A DNA stretch of 52,541 bases from Hyphomicrobiales bacterium (GTDB lineage Bacteria; Pseudomonadota; Alphaproteobacteria; Rhodospirillales; JACKKN01), in NCBI GenBank assembly GCA_024236415.1, contig JACKKN010000022.1, positions 1-52,541 on the forward strand, given 5' to 3'. Of this stretch, positions 8,958 to 16,567 are shown piece after piece. Each line of letters starts with the position of its first letter. Position 1 is the first letter of the stretch. The translations under genes were made by a program, and so were the position numbers. Below the pieces are notes generated by a model. The model was not told where the DNA came from. It saw nothing but the letters and a program-made list of their open reading frames with translations, and ran no database searches.

Positions 8958-9751
8958 GGTTGCGACTCCTCGTCACGTTTGCTTGCCGCCTTGCGCCGGC
9001 GCCGCCAGGCCGCGGCCGTGGTGTACCCCAGTACGGACATAATGGGGAACACACTGGCGAAGGCGATCAGTCCAAATCCGTCGATCAGAACACTGCGCCC
9101 CGGGATGGCCGAGGCCAGGCCCAGGCCCAGGGCGGTCACCACCGGCACCGTCACCGTCGAGGTGGTGACGCCGCCGGAATCGTAGGCCAGCGGCACGATG
9201 CCGCGCGGGGCCCGCAGGGTCTGCAGCATCACCACCACGTAGCCGGCCATGATGTACAGCGGCAGCGGCGTGCCGGTGACGATGCGGAAGGTGCCCACGG
9301 CCACCCCCACCGCCACCCCCACCGCCACGGCCACGCGCAGGCCCCAGGCGTTCAGCGCGCCGCCCGAAACCTCGTTGGCCTTCACCGACACCGCGATCAG
9401 GGCCGGCTCGGCCACCGTGGTGGCGAAGCCGATGGCGGCGGCGAAGACGTAGACCCAGATGAAGTCCTGCCAGTGCGGCGCCGTCGGCGCCACGTCGCTG
9501 CCGTACAGGAACTGGGTCGAGGTGAGCTGCCTGGCCATGGTCTCGCCGATGGGGAACAGGGCCTGCTCCAGCCCCACCAGGAACAGGCTCAGCCCCATCA
9601 GCACGTACAGGAAGCCCCAGGCGATCTGCGCCAGGTTGACCGGCTTTTCGCGGATCACCAGGAACTGGAAGAACAGCAGGATGGCGGCGATGGGCAGGAT
9701 GTCGAAGATGGTGCCCAGGACCGTGTCCGAGATGTGCTCCAGCAGGGCCAT
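8954..9751 (-). CDS. DUF1538 membrane protein, second copy
   Basis: A 265-residue protein with about six or seven hydrophobic helices. It carries the two conserved motifs shared with its neighbour: TVAEPALIAV and YDSGGVTTSTVTVPVV, both in or near membrane segments and rich in small and hydroxyl residues, as expected in a transport path. The family has no assigned substrate. The gene starts two bases after the stop of the first copy and its last four bases overlap the PII-like gene. Confidence 0.85.
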   Translation of the reverse strand: MALLEHISDTVLGTIFDILPIAAILLFFQFLVIREKPVNLAQIAWGFLYVLMGLSLFLVGLEQALFPIGETMARQLTSTQFLYGSDVAPTAPHWQDFIWVYVFAAAIGFATTVAEPALIAVSVKANEVSGGALNAWGLRVAVAVGVAVGVAVGTFRIVTGTPLPLYIMAGYVVVMLQTLRAPRGIVPLAYDSGGVTTSTVTVPVVTALGLGLASAIPGRSVLIDGFGLIAFASVFPIMSVLGYTTAAAWRRRRKAASKRDEESQP

Positions 9752-9752
9752 G

Positions 9753-10484
9753 TCAGGTCACCATGCCGAACACGAGGACGAAGATCATGGGCGTCAGGCT
9801 GGCGAAGGCGACCAGGCCGAACCCGTCCATCAGCGGGTTGCGGCCGCGGATGCGCGACGCCAGCCCCACCCCCAGGGCCGCCACCAGGGGCACGGTGATG
9901 GTCGAGGTGGTGACCCCGCCGGAATCGTAGGCGATGCCGACGATCTCGTCCGGCGCGAAGTTGGTCAGCACCACCACCAGCACGTAGCCGCCGATGATCA
10001 TGTAGTGGATGGGCCAACCCTTGAGGATGCGGAACACGCCCAGGACCAGGGCGAACCCCACCGACAGGGCCACCGTGACGCGCAGGTTGAAGGCGTAGGA
10101 CTGCCGTGCCGCGTCGGTGTCGGCGATGTGGCCGTCGCCGCCGGCCACCGCCGCCGCCTTGTCGGCCACGGCGATCAGGGCCGGCTCGGCCACCGTGGTG
10201 CCGAATCCCAGGCAGAAGGCGAACACCAGCAGGGCCGTCAGGTTGCCCTTGCGGGCGAAGGCCTGGGCCATGGATTCGCCCAGCGGGAACAGCCCCAGCT
10301 CCAGCCCCTGGACGAACAGGGCCAGGCCCAGCACCACCAGGGCCAGGCCGGTCAGGATGCCGGCCAAGTCGGGGAAGGGCTGGCGGATCACCGCCACCTG
10401 GAACACGAAGATCACGGCCACGATGGGCAGGAGGTCGCGCGCGGCGTCCAGCAACAGGCGGAAGAAACGCTGCACTTGGCTCAC
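9753..10484 (-). CDS. DUF1538 membrane protein, first copy
   Basis: A 243-residue integral membrane protein, paralogous to the next gene. It has the same TVAEPALIAVADK and YDSGGVTTSTITVPLVAALG motifs and ends FGLVAFASLTPMIFVLVFGMVT. The two proteins probably form a heteromeric membrane complex. The GTG at 10484 is preferred because AGGGGGA lies six bases upstream; another in-frame GTG at 10511 has no such site. The gene follows cbtA by 86 bases on the same strand with no terminator visible between, so riboswitch control may extend to it. Confidence 0.83.
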   Translation of the reverse strand: MSQVQRFFRLLLDAARDLLPIVAVIFVFQVAVIRQPFPDLAGILTGLALVVLGLALFVQGLELGLFPLGESMAQAFARKGNLTALLVFAFCLGFGTTVAEPALIAVADKAAAVAGGDGHIADTDAARQSYAFNLRVTVALSVGFALVLGVFRILKGWPIHYMIIGGYVLVVVLTNFAPDEIVGIAYDSGGVTTSTITVPLVAALGVGLASRIRGRNPLMDGFGLVAFASLTPMIFVLVFGMVT

Positions 10485-10570
10485 CCGGGTCCCCCTGCCG
10501 ACCGACGGCACAGGGGCGCATGGTGTCGGACCACCGCGCGCCCGTCAAGCACCCAGGGCGGCGTCGCCGC

Positions 10571-11323
10571 TCAGGCCGCCAGGCGCCGGTGCACGGTGCC
10601 GCCGACCCAGCCCAGCACCGCCCAGAACACCGCCGCCGTGGCCAGCGAGGCGGTGACGAAGTGGGCCGACAGCTCGGGCGGCGGGCCGCCGCCCATGCCC
10701 TCGGGGTGGGGGACCCAGAAGTGCGGCGCCACCAGGACCGCCATGCCGACGACGCGCCAGGCCCAGGCGTTGCCGAACACCATCAGCCACAGGCCGGCGG
10801 CGGTGCCCAGGGCGGCGGCGAACCACCAGGTCTGGCGCGCCACCAGCTCGGCGGCGAACATGCCCGGCAGCTCGGGCGGCAGGCCCAGGGACGGCGCCAG
10901 GGCGAAGGCGGTGAACCCGGCCATGCCCCAGACCACGCCGCGGCGGCCGTCCATGGGCGCGCCGTGCAGCACGAAGCAGGCCACCAGGATCAGGGCGAAT
11001 CCGACCCCGGCGATGACGTTGGCCAGCACCGTGTAGGCCACGCGCTCGACGCCCTCGGCGGGCATCCAGGCGTTGGCGCCGTGGTCGTGGCCGGCGGCGG
11101 CCGCCCCATGGTCGTGGGTGCCGTGGTCTTGGGCGCCATGGTCGTGGGTGCCGTGGTCGGGCGCGGCCTGGCCAGCGGCCGGCGCCGCGGCCCCGCCGCC
11201 GCCGTCCTCATGGGCTTCGGCCAGGTGAATCAGCGGAATGGTCGTGAAGGCCTGCACGGCCGATGCCACCACGCCGCCGAGGACCCCCGCCACGAGGGCG
11301 GCGGTCAATATGATCCGGAACAT
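10571..11323 (-). CDS. cbtA: Cobalt transporter subunit CbtA
   Basis: A 250-residue membrane protein of the CbtA family, the main membrane subunit of a proposed cobalt importer. An N-terminal helix is followed by a histidine-rich periplasmic or cytosolic loop at residues 56-82, made of repeated DHGTHDHG-like units that can bind divalent metal. Four or five more helices follow, with the family motifs LPPELPGMFAAELVARQTWW and GNAWAWRVVGMAVLVAPHFWVPHP. It is directly downstream of cbtB behind a cobalamin riboswitch, which supports cobalt uptake for vitamin B12 synthesis. Confidence 0.9.
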   Translation of the reverse strand: MFRIILTAALVAGVLGGVVASAVQAFTTIPLIHLAEAHEDGGGGAAAPAAGQAAPDHGTHDHGAQDHGTHDHGAAAAGHDHGANAWMPAEGVERVAYTVLANVIAGVGFALILVACFVLHGAPMDGRRGVVWGMAGFTAFALAPSLGLPPELPGMFAAELVARQTWWFAAALGTAAGLWLMVFGNAWAWRVVGMAVLVAPHFWVPHPEGMGGGPPPELSAHFVTASLATAAVFWAVLGWVGGTVHRRLAA

Positions 11324-11329
11324 GCCGGA

Positions 11330-11515
11330 TCAGTGGCAGGGAAAGGCGAACGAGTGGCGGGAATCGTGCGCCGCGTTGTGGATGGTGTCCGGATGGGCGA
11401 AGCCGATGCCGGTGACCAGGAACACCCCCAACAGCATGGCGGCCATGGCCGGGGCCACGCGCTGCGCCAGTTGCCGCGACCAGATTTTCTCGATGTGAGT
11501 CGTTTTCGTATTCAT
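11330..11515 (-). CDS. cbtB: Cobalt transporter subunit CbtB
   Basis: A 61-residue protein with one transmembrane helix (about residues 22-42, APAMAAMLLGVFLVTGIGFA) and the histidine-rich C-terminus characteristic of CbtB, ending HDSRHSFAFPCH. It is the small partner of CbtA, whose start lies seven bases downstream. The ATG at 11515 fits the family length exactly; the longer open frame upstream runs through the riboswitch and is not coding. Confidence 0.9.
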   Translation of the reverse strand: MNTKTTHIEKIWSRQLAQRVAPAMAAMLLGVFLVTGIGFAHPDTIHNAAHDSRHSFAFPCH

Positions 11516-11576
11516 ACCGCAACCCTCCGTTCCGGTGGTGACGTCCAACCCCCGCCCCGGGGGGCAGGGAACCGTG

Positions 11577-11790
11577 ACGGCAGGTCTCCTGGCTTCGCGG
11601 GTCCTTGCGGTGCCTCCTGCCTTCCCGGTTTCCCCAAGGGGGATTTCCAGTGGCGTTTGCCGGAGGTCGCTCGCCGCGCACAGTTGCGGGGGCAGCCATG
11701 GCCTTGGGTCCCCGATTGGGTCGACCCCTCCATGTTCCCTTTTGATCCCGGGACTCTCTCGTCCTTCCGCGGGAACCGTCCCGTCCACTA
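11577..11790 (-). promoter_or_regulatory. Cobalamin (B12) riboswitch upstream of cbtBA
   Basis: Read on the minus strand, this leader contains the conserved cobalamin riboswitch elements in order: AAAAGGGAA (11735-11744), GCTGCCCCCGCAACTGT (about 11680-11697), GCCACTGG, GGGAAGGC, and the B12 box GCCAGGAGACCTGCC (11579-11598). It ends about 60 bases before cbtB. Binding of adenosylcobalamin should reduce expression of the cobalt transporter. The ends are approximate. Confidence 0.92.
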
Positions 11791-11918
11791 ATAGGATGGG
11801 CCCGGTTCGCGGTCAACCGGATTGTCCTTCGGCCAGGGCCCCGCGCACGCTATAATTTCGCCACAAAGGGGCCTTACCCCTGTGACGGTAAGCCGCTCCA
11901 ACGGTTGAGAGATTTGCC
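11791..11918 (+). promoter_or_regulatory. chvI leader with -10 box and small inverted repeat
   Basis: Between the riboswitch and chvI lies a perfect TATAAT at 11851-11856, about 65 bases before the chvI ATG. No well-spaced -35 box is evident. An AGGGG-CCTTA-CCCCT hairpin sits in the presumed 5' leader at about 11867-11881. Together these suggest that chvI has its own promoter here. The plus-strand 11516-11918 interval holds no gene. Confidence 0.4.
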
Positions 11919-12623
11919 ATGCCCTATTCCATCGCCCTGGTGGACGACGACCGCAACATCCTGACCTCGGTGTCCATGACCCTGGAGGCCGAGGGCTTCA
12001 AGGTGACCACCTACAAGGACGGGGCCGAGGCCCTGAGCGGACTTGAACGCGCGCCCGTGGACCTGGCGGTGCTGGACATCAAGATGCCGCGCATGGACGG
12101 CATGGAACTGCTGGGCCGCCTGCGCCAGAAGTCCAACCTGCCGGTGATCTTCCTGACCTCCAAGGACGACGAGATCGACGAGGTGCTGGGCCTGCGCATG
12201 GGCGCCGACGACTACATCACCAAGCCGTTCTCGCAGCGCCTGCTGATCGAGCGCATCCGCTCCATCCTGCGCCGCCAGGAGGTGGTCAACGCCGCCGGCG
12301 CCGGGGCCACCGAGGACAAGGACGCCATCCACCGCGGCGACCTGGTGATGGAGCCGTCGCGCCACCTGTGCACCTGGGGCGGACAGCCGGTGAACCTGAC
12401 CGTCACCGAATTCATGCTGCTGTACGCCCTGGCCCGCCGCCCCGGCCACGTGAAAAGCCGCGACCAGTTGATCGACGCCGCCTATGGCGAGCACATCTAT
12501 GTCGACGACCGCACCATCGACAGCCACATCAAGCGCCTGCGCAAGAAGTTCCGCGACATCGATTCCGACTTCGCCGAGATCGAGACCCTGTACGGCGTCG
12601 GATACCGCTACCGCGGGACCTGA
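11919..12623 (+). CDS. chvI: Response regulator ChvI (OmpR family)
   Basis: A 234-residue response regulator: receiver domain (residues 1-120) with acidic pocket Asp9-Asp11 and phosphate acceptor Asp53 in VLDIKMP, and a C-terminal winged-helix DNA-binding domain ending TLYGVGYRYRGT. In alphaproteobacteria ChvI with ChvG controls envelope, acid and exopolysaccharide genes and central carbon functions. The sensor kinase chvG follows 43 bases downstream. Confidence 0.93.
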   Translation: MPYSIALVDDDRNILTSVSMTLEAEGFKVTTYKDGAEALSGLERAPVDLAVLDIKMPRMDGMELLGRLRQKSNLPVIFLTSKDDEIDEVLGLRMGADDYITKPFSQRLLIERIRSILRRQEVVNAAGAGATEDKDAIHRGDLVMEPSRHLCTWGGQPVNLTVTEFMLLYALARRPGHVKSRDQLIDAAYGEHIYVDDRTIDSHIKRLRKKFRDIDSDFAEIETLYGVGYRYRGT

Positions 12624-12666
12624 CGCGCCGCTGTTCCGCCTGGGCGGGGGGCGCTACACTCGCGCC

Positions 12667-14385
12667 ATGAAGAAGACACGGGGTGACGAAGGAGCGGTCC
12701 GCAAGCGGCGCTGGCGCGCCGTGTCGCCCATCACGCGCCGGCTGCTGACCATCAACCTGGTGGCCCTGGCGATCCCCATCGTCGGCCTGCTGTACCTGGA
12801 AGACTACCGCCGCGGGCTGATCGAGTCCGAGCTCAAGGCGCTACAGGTCCAGGCCCGCCTGTTCGCCGCCGCCCTGGGCGAGGGCGCGGTCACCACCAGC
12901 TCCACCGAGGCCCAGGAACTGCGCCGCACCATCGCCCACCAGATGGTCCGGCGCATGGTCGAGACCACCCGCACCCGGGCCCGCCTGTTCGCCATCGACG
13001 GCACCCTGGTGGCCGACTCGCGGCTGCTGCTGGGATCGGGCCGGGTGGTGCAGGTGGAGGAGCTGCCGCCGCCCAGCGTCGAGCGCGACACCCTGGGCGA
13101 CATCCTGGAGGTCTACGACCGCCTGACCGGCCGCCTGCCCTGGAGCCCCGACTACCCCCCCTACCGCGAGGGCTCCACCCACACCGCCGCCGACTACGCC
13201 GAGGCGGTCATGGCCCTGAACGGCGACGAGATGGGGGTGGTGCGCAGCACCCCGCGCGGCGGCCTGATCCTCAGCATCGGGGTCCCGGTGCAGCGCTACA
13301 AGCAGGTCCTGGGCGGCCTGCTGCTGTCCAAGGATTCGCAGGAGATCGACGCCGCCGTGCGCGAGGTGCGCGAGGAAATCCTGCGTGTGTTCGCCATCGC
13401 CATCGCCGCCACGGTGCTGATGTCCATCTACCTGGCCGGCACCATCGCCCGGCCGCTGCGCCGCCTGGCGGCCGCCGCCGACCTGGTGCGCCACACCCAC
13501 GCCCGCCAGCACGTGATCCCCGAGTTCCCGTCCCGCAACGACGAGATCGCCGACCTGGCCGAGGCCCTGCGCGACATGACCCAGGCCCTGTGGCTGCGCA
13601 TGGACGCCATCGAGCGGTTCGCCGCCGACGTGGCGCACGAGATCAAGAACCCGCTGACCTCCCTGCGCAGCGCCGTGGAGACCGCCTCGCGCATCAAGGA
13701 CCCCGAACAGCAGCGCCGCCTGATGGACATCATCCTCGAAGACGTGGGCCGCCTCGACCGCCTGATCAGCGACATCTCCGACGCCTCGCGCCTGGACGCC
13801 GAGCTGTCCCGCGCCGAGCAGGAGCCCATCAACCTGAGCCGCCTGCTGGAGGCCATGACCGACCTGTACACCGCCGCCCGCGAGGCCGACGGCGGCGGCG
13901 ACGCCGGGCCGACCCTGGCCTACCGCGACGACGGCGACGGCGGGCCCAGCCTGTTCGTCTCGGGCATGGAGGGGCGCCTGGTGCAGGTGTTCCGCAACCT
14001 GATCGGCAACGCCATGACCTTCAGCCCGCCCGGCGGCGTGGTCACCCTGTCCGTGGCCCGCATCGCCGGCGCCGGCGCCGGGACGGTCGAGGTGGCGGTC
14101 GAGGACCAGGGCCCGGGCATCCCGCCGGGCAAGGAGGAGGCCATCTTCGAGCGGTTCTACACCGAGCGGCCCGAGGGCGAGAAGTTCGGCACCCATTCGG
14201 GCCTGGGGCTCAGCATCTCGAAGCAGATCGTCGAGGCCCACGGCGGCACCCTCCACGCCGAGAACCGCCTGGCCGAGGACGGCCGGGTGCGGGGCGCGCG
14301 GTTCGTGGTGCGCCTGCCCCTGCTGCCCGGCGGCATCGAGACCCCGCGCGACTGGCCGCGGCGCCACCGCGAGGCGGCGCAGTGA
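12667..14385 (+). CDS. chvG: Sensor histidine kinase ChvG
   Basis: A 572-residue membrane sensor kinase. Two transmembrane helices (about residues 20-42 and 240-262) flank a periplasmic sensing domain; a HAMP segment follows. The dimerisation and phosphoacceptor helix holds His324 in FAADVAHEIKNPLTSLRS. The ATP-binding domain has the N box (NLIGNAMTF), the G1 box (VEDQGPGIPPG) and the G2 box (HSGLGLSISKQI). It phosphorylates ChvI in response to envelope conditions. The ATG at 12667 gives the normal family length. Its stop codon overlaps the GTG start of hprK, linking envelope sensing and phosphotransferase control in one transcript. Confidence 0.93.
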   Translation: MKKTRGDEGAVRKRRWRAVSPITRRLLTINLVALAIPIVGLLYLEDYRRGLIESELKALQVQARLFAAALGEGAVTTSSTEAQELRRTIAHQMVRRMVETTRTRARLFAIDGTLVADSRLLLGSGRVVQVEELPPPSVERDTLGDILEVYDRLTGRLPWSPDYPPYREGSTHTAADYAEAVMALNGDEMGVVRSTPRGGLILSIGVPVQRYKQVLGGLLLSKDSQEIDAAVREVREEILRVFAIAIAATVLMSIYLAGTIARPLRRLAAAADLVRHTHARQHVIPEFPSRNDEIADLAEALRDMTQALWLRMDAIERFAADVAHEIKNPLTSLRSAVETASRIKDPEQQRRLMDIILEDVGRLDRLISDISDASRLDAELSRAEQEPINLSRLLEAMTDLYTAAREADGGGDAGPTLAYRDDGDGGPSLFVSGMEGRLVQVFRNLIGNAMTFSPPGGVVTLSVARIAGAGAGTVEVAVEDQGPGIPPGKEEAIFERFYTERPEGEKFGTHSGLGLSISKQIVEAHGGTLHAENRLAEDGRVRGARFVVRLPLLPGGIETPRDWPRRHREAAQ

Positions 14386-14846
14386 CCGGCGACGGCACCA
14401 CCCGGCAGGTCCACGGCACGGCGGTGGCCGTCGACGGCCGCGGCGTACTGCTGCGCGGCCCGTCGGGCAGCGGCAAGTCGGACCTGGCCCTGCGCCTGAT
14501 CGACGGCGGCGCGCGCCTGGTGGCCGACGACCGCACCGACCTGGTGCGCGCCGGCGGCTCGGTCCTGATGCGCGCCCCGGCCGCCATCGCCGGGGTGCTG
14601 GAGGTGCGCGGCGTCGGCCTGGTGCGGATCGGCGCCGCCGACGGCGCGCCGCTGTGCCTGGTGGTCGACCTGGTGGCGCCGGACCACGTGCCACGGTTGC
14701 CGCCGCAGCGGTTTTGTGAATACTTGGACCTGCGCGTCCCCCGGCTGTCGCTGACGCCGTTCGAGGCCTCGGCGGCGGCGAAGGTCCGGGTGGCGCTGCG
14801 CCTGCACGGCGGCGAGATCGAGGGGTGGGATCGAGCGGACCCATGA
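14382..14846 (+). CDS. hprK: HPr kinase/phosphorylase, short alphaproteobacterial form
   Basis: A 154-residue enzyme that phosphorylates and dephosphorylates a serine of HPr. It has the Walker A motif GPSGSGKS at residues 26-33 and the family region LEVRGVGLVRI. It lacks the N-terminal domain of the Gram-positive enzyme (about 310 residues), as is usual in alphaproteobacteria. The GTG start at 14382 overlaps the chvG stop (GTGA) and its own TGA overlaps the rapZ ATG, so the three genes are translationally coupled. Confidence 0.93.
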   Translation: MTGDGTTRQVHGTAVAVDGRGVLLRGPSGSGKSDLALRLIDGGARLVADDRTDLVRAGGSVLMRAPAAIAGVLEVRGVGLVRIGAADGAPLCLVVDLVAPDHVPRLPPQRFCEYLDLRVPRLSLTPFEASAAAKVRVALRLHGGEIEGWDRADP

Positions 14847-15769
14847 GCAGCGAGACCGACACCGGCGGCACCGACGCGGCCGCCCTCGTCGTCCTGGTCA
14901 CGGGGATGTCGGGCGCCGGCAAGACCTCGGCCCTGAAGGCGCTGGAGGACCTTGGCTTCGAGGCCGTGGACAACATCCCCCTGTCGCTGCTGGGCAGCCT
15001 GGTGGCCCTGCGCCACCGCGAGCCCGAGGCCGGCGCCGTCCCCTTCTCCGTGCCCCCCCCCGTGCCCCCTTTGGCCATCGGCGTCGACATCCGCACCCGG
15101 GAATTCGGCATCGAAAAGCTGCTGGACGAGCTGGACGCCCTGTCGGCGCGGGCGCAGACCGAGCTGCGGGTCCTGTTCATGGACTGCGACGACGACGAGC
15201 TGCGCCGCCGCTACGCCACCACCCGCCACCGCCACCCCCTGGGCCAGGACCGGCCCCTGACCGACGGAATCGCCAGCGAGCGCAGCCTGATCTCGCCCCT
15301 GCGCGGGCGCGCCGACCTGGTGCTGGACACCACCGGGCGCAGCCCCGGGGACCTGAAACGCATGCTGCAGGGCCATTTCGGCGGCGGCCGCGGCCAGGTC
15401 CTGCACCTGTTCGTCACCTCCTTTTCCTACCGCCAGGGCCTGCCGCGCGAGGCGGACTTGGTTTTCGACGTGCGTTTCCTGGTCAATCCGCACTATGATC
15501 CCGAGCTCAGGCCGCTGACCGGACAGGATGCGTCCGTCGGCGCGTTCATCGAGACGGATGCCGGGCTGCAGCCGTTCCTGGGAAACCTGACCGCGCTGCT
15601 GCAGCCGCTGCTGCCCCGGTACGCCGAGGAGGGGAAGAGTTACTTGACCATCGCCATCGGCTGCACGGGCGGCCGCCACCGGTCCGTCTATGTGGCCGAG
15701 CGGCTGGCGGCCTGGCTGAACCAGGGGGGATATCCGGTGCAGCTCGTGCACCGCGAACTCGACCGTTGA
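14843..15769 (+). CDS. rapZ: RNase adapter/nucleotide-binding protein RapZ
   Basis: A 308-residue protein with the N-terminal P-loop GMSGAGKT (residues 21-28) and the C-terminal RapZ domain containing GCTGGRHRSVYVAERLA. In enteric bacteria RapZ guides RNase E to the small RNA GlmZ and senses amino sugar levels; in alphaproteobacteria the target is less clear, but the gene is regularly found between hprK and the PTS genes. The ATG at 14843, overlapping the hprK stop, is preferred to an upstream in-frame GTG at 14825. Confidence 0.93.
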   Translation: MSSETDTGGTDAAALVVLVTGMSGAGKTSALKALEDLGFEAVDNIPLSLLGSLVALRHREPEAGAVPFSVPPPVPPLAIGVDIRTREFGIEKLLDELDALSARAQTELRVLFMDCDDDELRRRYATTRHRHPLGQDRPLTDGIASERSLISPLRGRADLVLDTTGRSPGDLKRMLQGHFGGGRGQVLHLFVTSFSYRQGLPREADLVFDVRFLVNPHYDPELRPLTGQDASVGAFIETDAGLQPFLGNLTALLQPLLPRYAEEGKSYLTIAIGCTGGRHRSVYVAERLAAWLNQGGYPVQLVHRELDR

Positions 15770-15845
15770 TGGGGGACCGCAGGCGTGGGGATGCCGGGGC
15801 GGGACGGACGACGACAGGCGTTTTCATGGGGAAGATGGAAATAGC

Positions 15846-16247
15846 ATGATCGGTTTGGTTCTTGTGACCCACGGCCGCCTGGCCGAGGAGTTGATCGCGG
15901 CCATGGAACACGTGGTCGGGCCGCAGCGCAACACCGAGGCCGTGTGCATCGGCCCCGAGGACGACATGGAGCAGCGCCGCGCCGACATCCTGAAAAGCGT
16001 CGACCGGGCCGAGGACGGCGACGGCGTGATCCTGCTGACCGACATGTTCGGCGGCACGCCGTCCAACCTGGCCATCTCGGTCATGGACAAGGCCAAGGTC
16101 GAGGTCATCGCCGGGGTCAACCTGCCGATGCTGATCAAGCTGGCCAGCGCCCGCGAATCGGCGGACCTGAACGAGGCCGCGGCCCACGCCCAGGAGGCCG
16201 GGCGCAAGTACATCAACATCGCCTCGCAACTGCTGAACCAGGACTGA
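15846..16247 (+). CDS. PTS EIIA component, mannose family
   Basis: A 133-residue EIIA domain with the phosphorylated histidine His9 in LVTHGRLAEELI and the conserved LLTDMFGGTPSNLA. It accepts phosphate from HPr. No EIIB or EIIC gene is present around it, so this is a regulatory phosphotransferase branch and not a sugar importer; in relatives such EIIA proteins influence two-component systems and carbon storage. A 76-base gap after rapZ may hold a minor promoter. Confidence 0.92.
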   Translation: MIGLVLVTHGRLAEELIAAMEHVVGPQRNTEAVCIGPEDDMEQRRADILKSVDRAEDGDGVILLTDMFGGTPSNLAISVMDKAKVEVIAGVNLPMLIKLASARESADLNEAAAHAQEAGRKYINIASQLLNQD

Positions 16248-16265
16248 CCGAGGGGGCCCGGCGCC

Positions 16266-16562
16266 ATGGAGCAGAGCCTGTCCGGCGAGGGGATCGACCG
16301 CAGCGCCACCATCGTCAACCGCCGCGGCCTGCACGCCCGCGCGGCGTCGCGGTTCGTGCAGACGGCGTCGGAATTCGATGCCGAGGTGTCGGTCACCAAG
16401 GGCGGGCAGACGGTCTCGGGCAGCTCCATCATGGGGCTGATGATGCTGGCGGCGGGGCCGGGCACGGAGATCCACATCCACGCCGAGGGCCCCCAGGCGG
16501 TCCAGGCCGTGGAGGCCATCTGCGCCATCATCGCCGCCAAGTTCGGAGAGGAAGAGGGCTGA
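16266..16562 (+). CDS. ptsH: Phosphocarrier protein HPr
   Basis: A 98-residue HPr protein. The enzyme-I-dependent phosphorylation site is His23 in NRRGLHARAASRFV, and the HPr-kinase target serine is near Ser54 in SGSSIMGLMML. It is slightly longer than the usual 85-90 residues because of an N-terminal extension of about eight residues. It links enzyme I, the EIIA protein and the HPr kinase of the same cluster. Confidence 0.93.
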   Translation: MEQSLSGEGIDRSATIVNRRGLHARAASRFVQTASEFDAEVSVTKGGQTVSGSSIMGLMMLAAGPGTEIHIHAEGPQAVQAVEAICAIIAAKFGEEEG

Positions 16563-16567
16563 TCTCC

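Noticed and set aside
11330..11788. A 152-residue protein including the riboswitch region upstream of cbtB
   Set aside because: The upstream part is the conserved cobalamin riboswitch on the same strand; CbtB has its normal length from the ATG at 11515.
12841..15180. Minus-strand open frame of 779 codons opposite chvG, hprK and rapZ
   Set aside because: The plus-strand frames encode clearly recognisable proteins with correct motifs and overlaps; the antisense translation resembles no protein.
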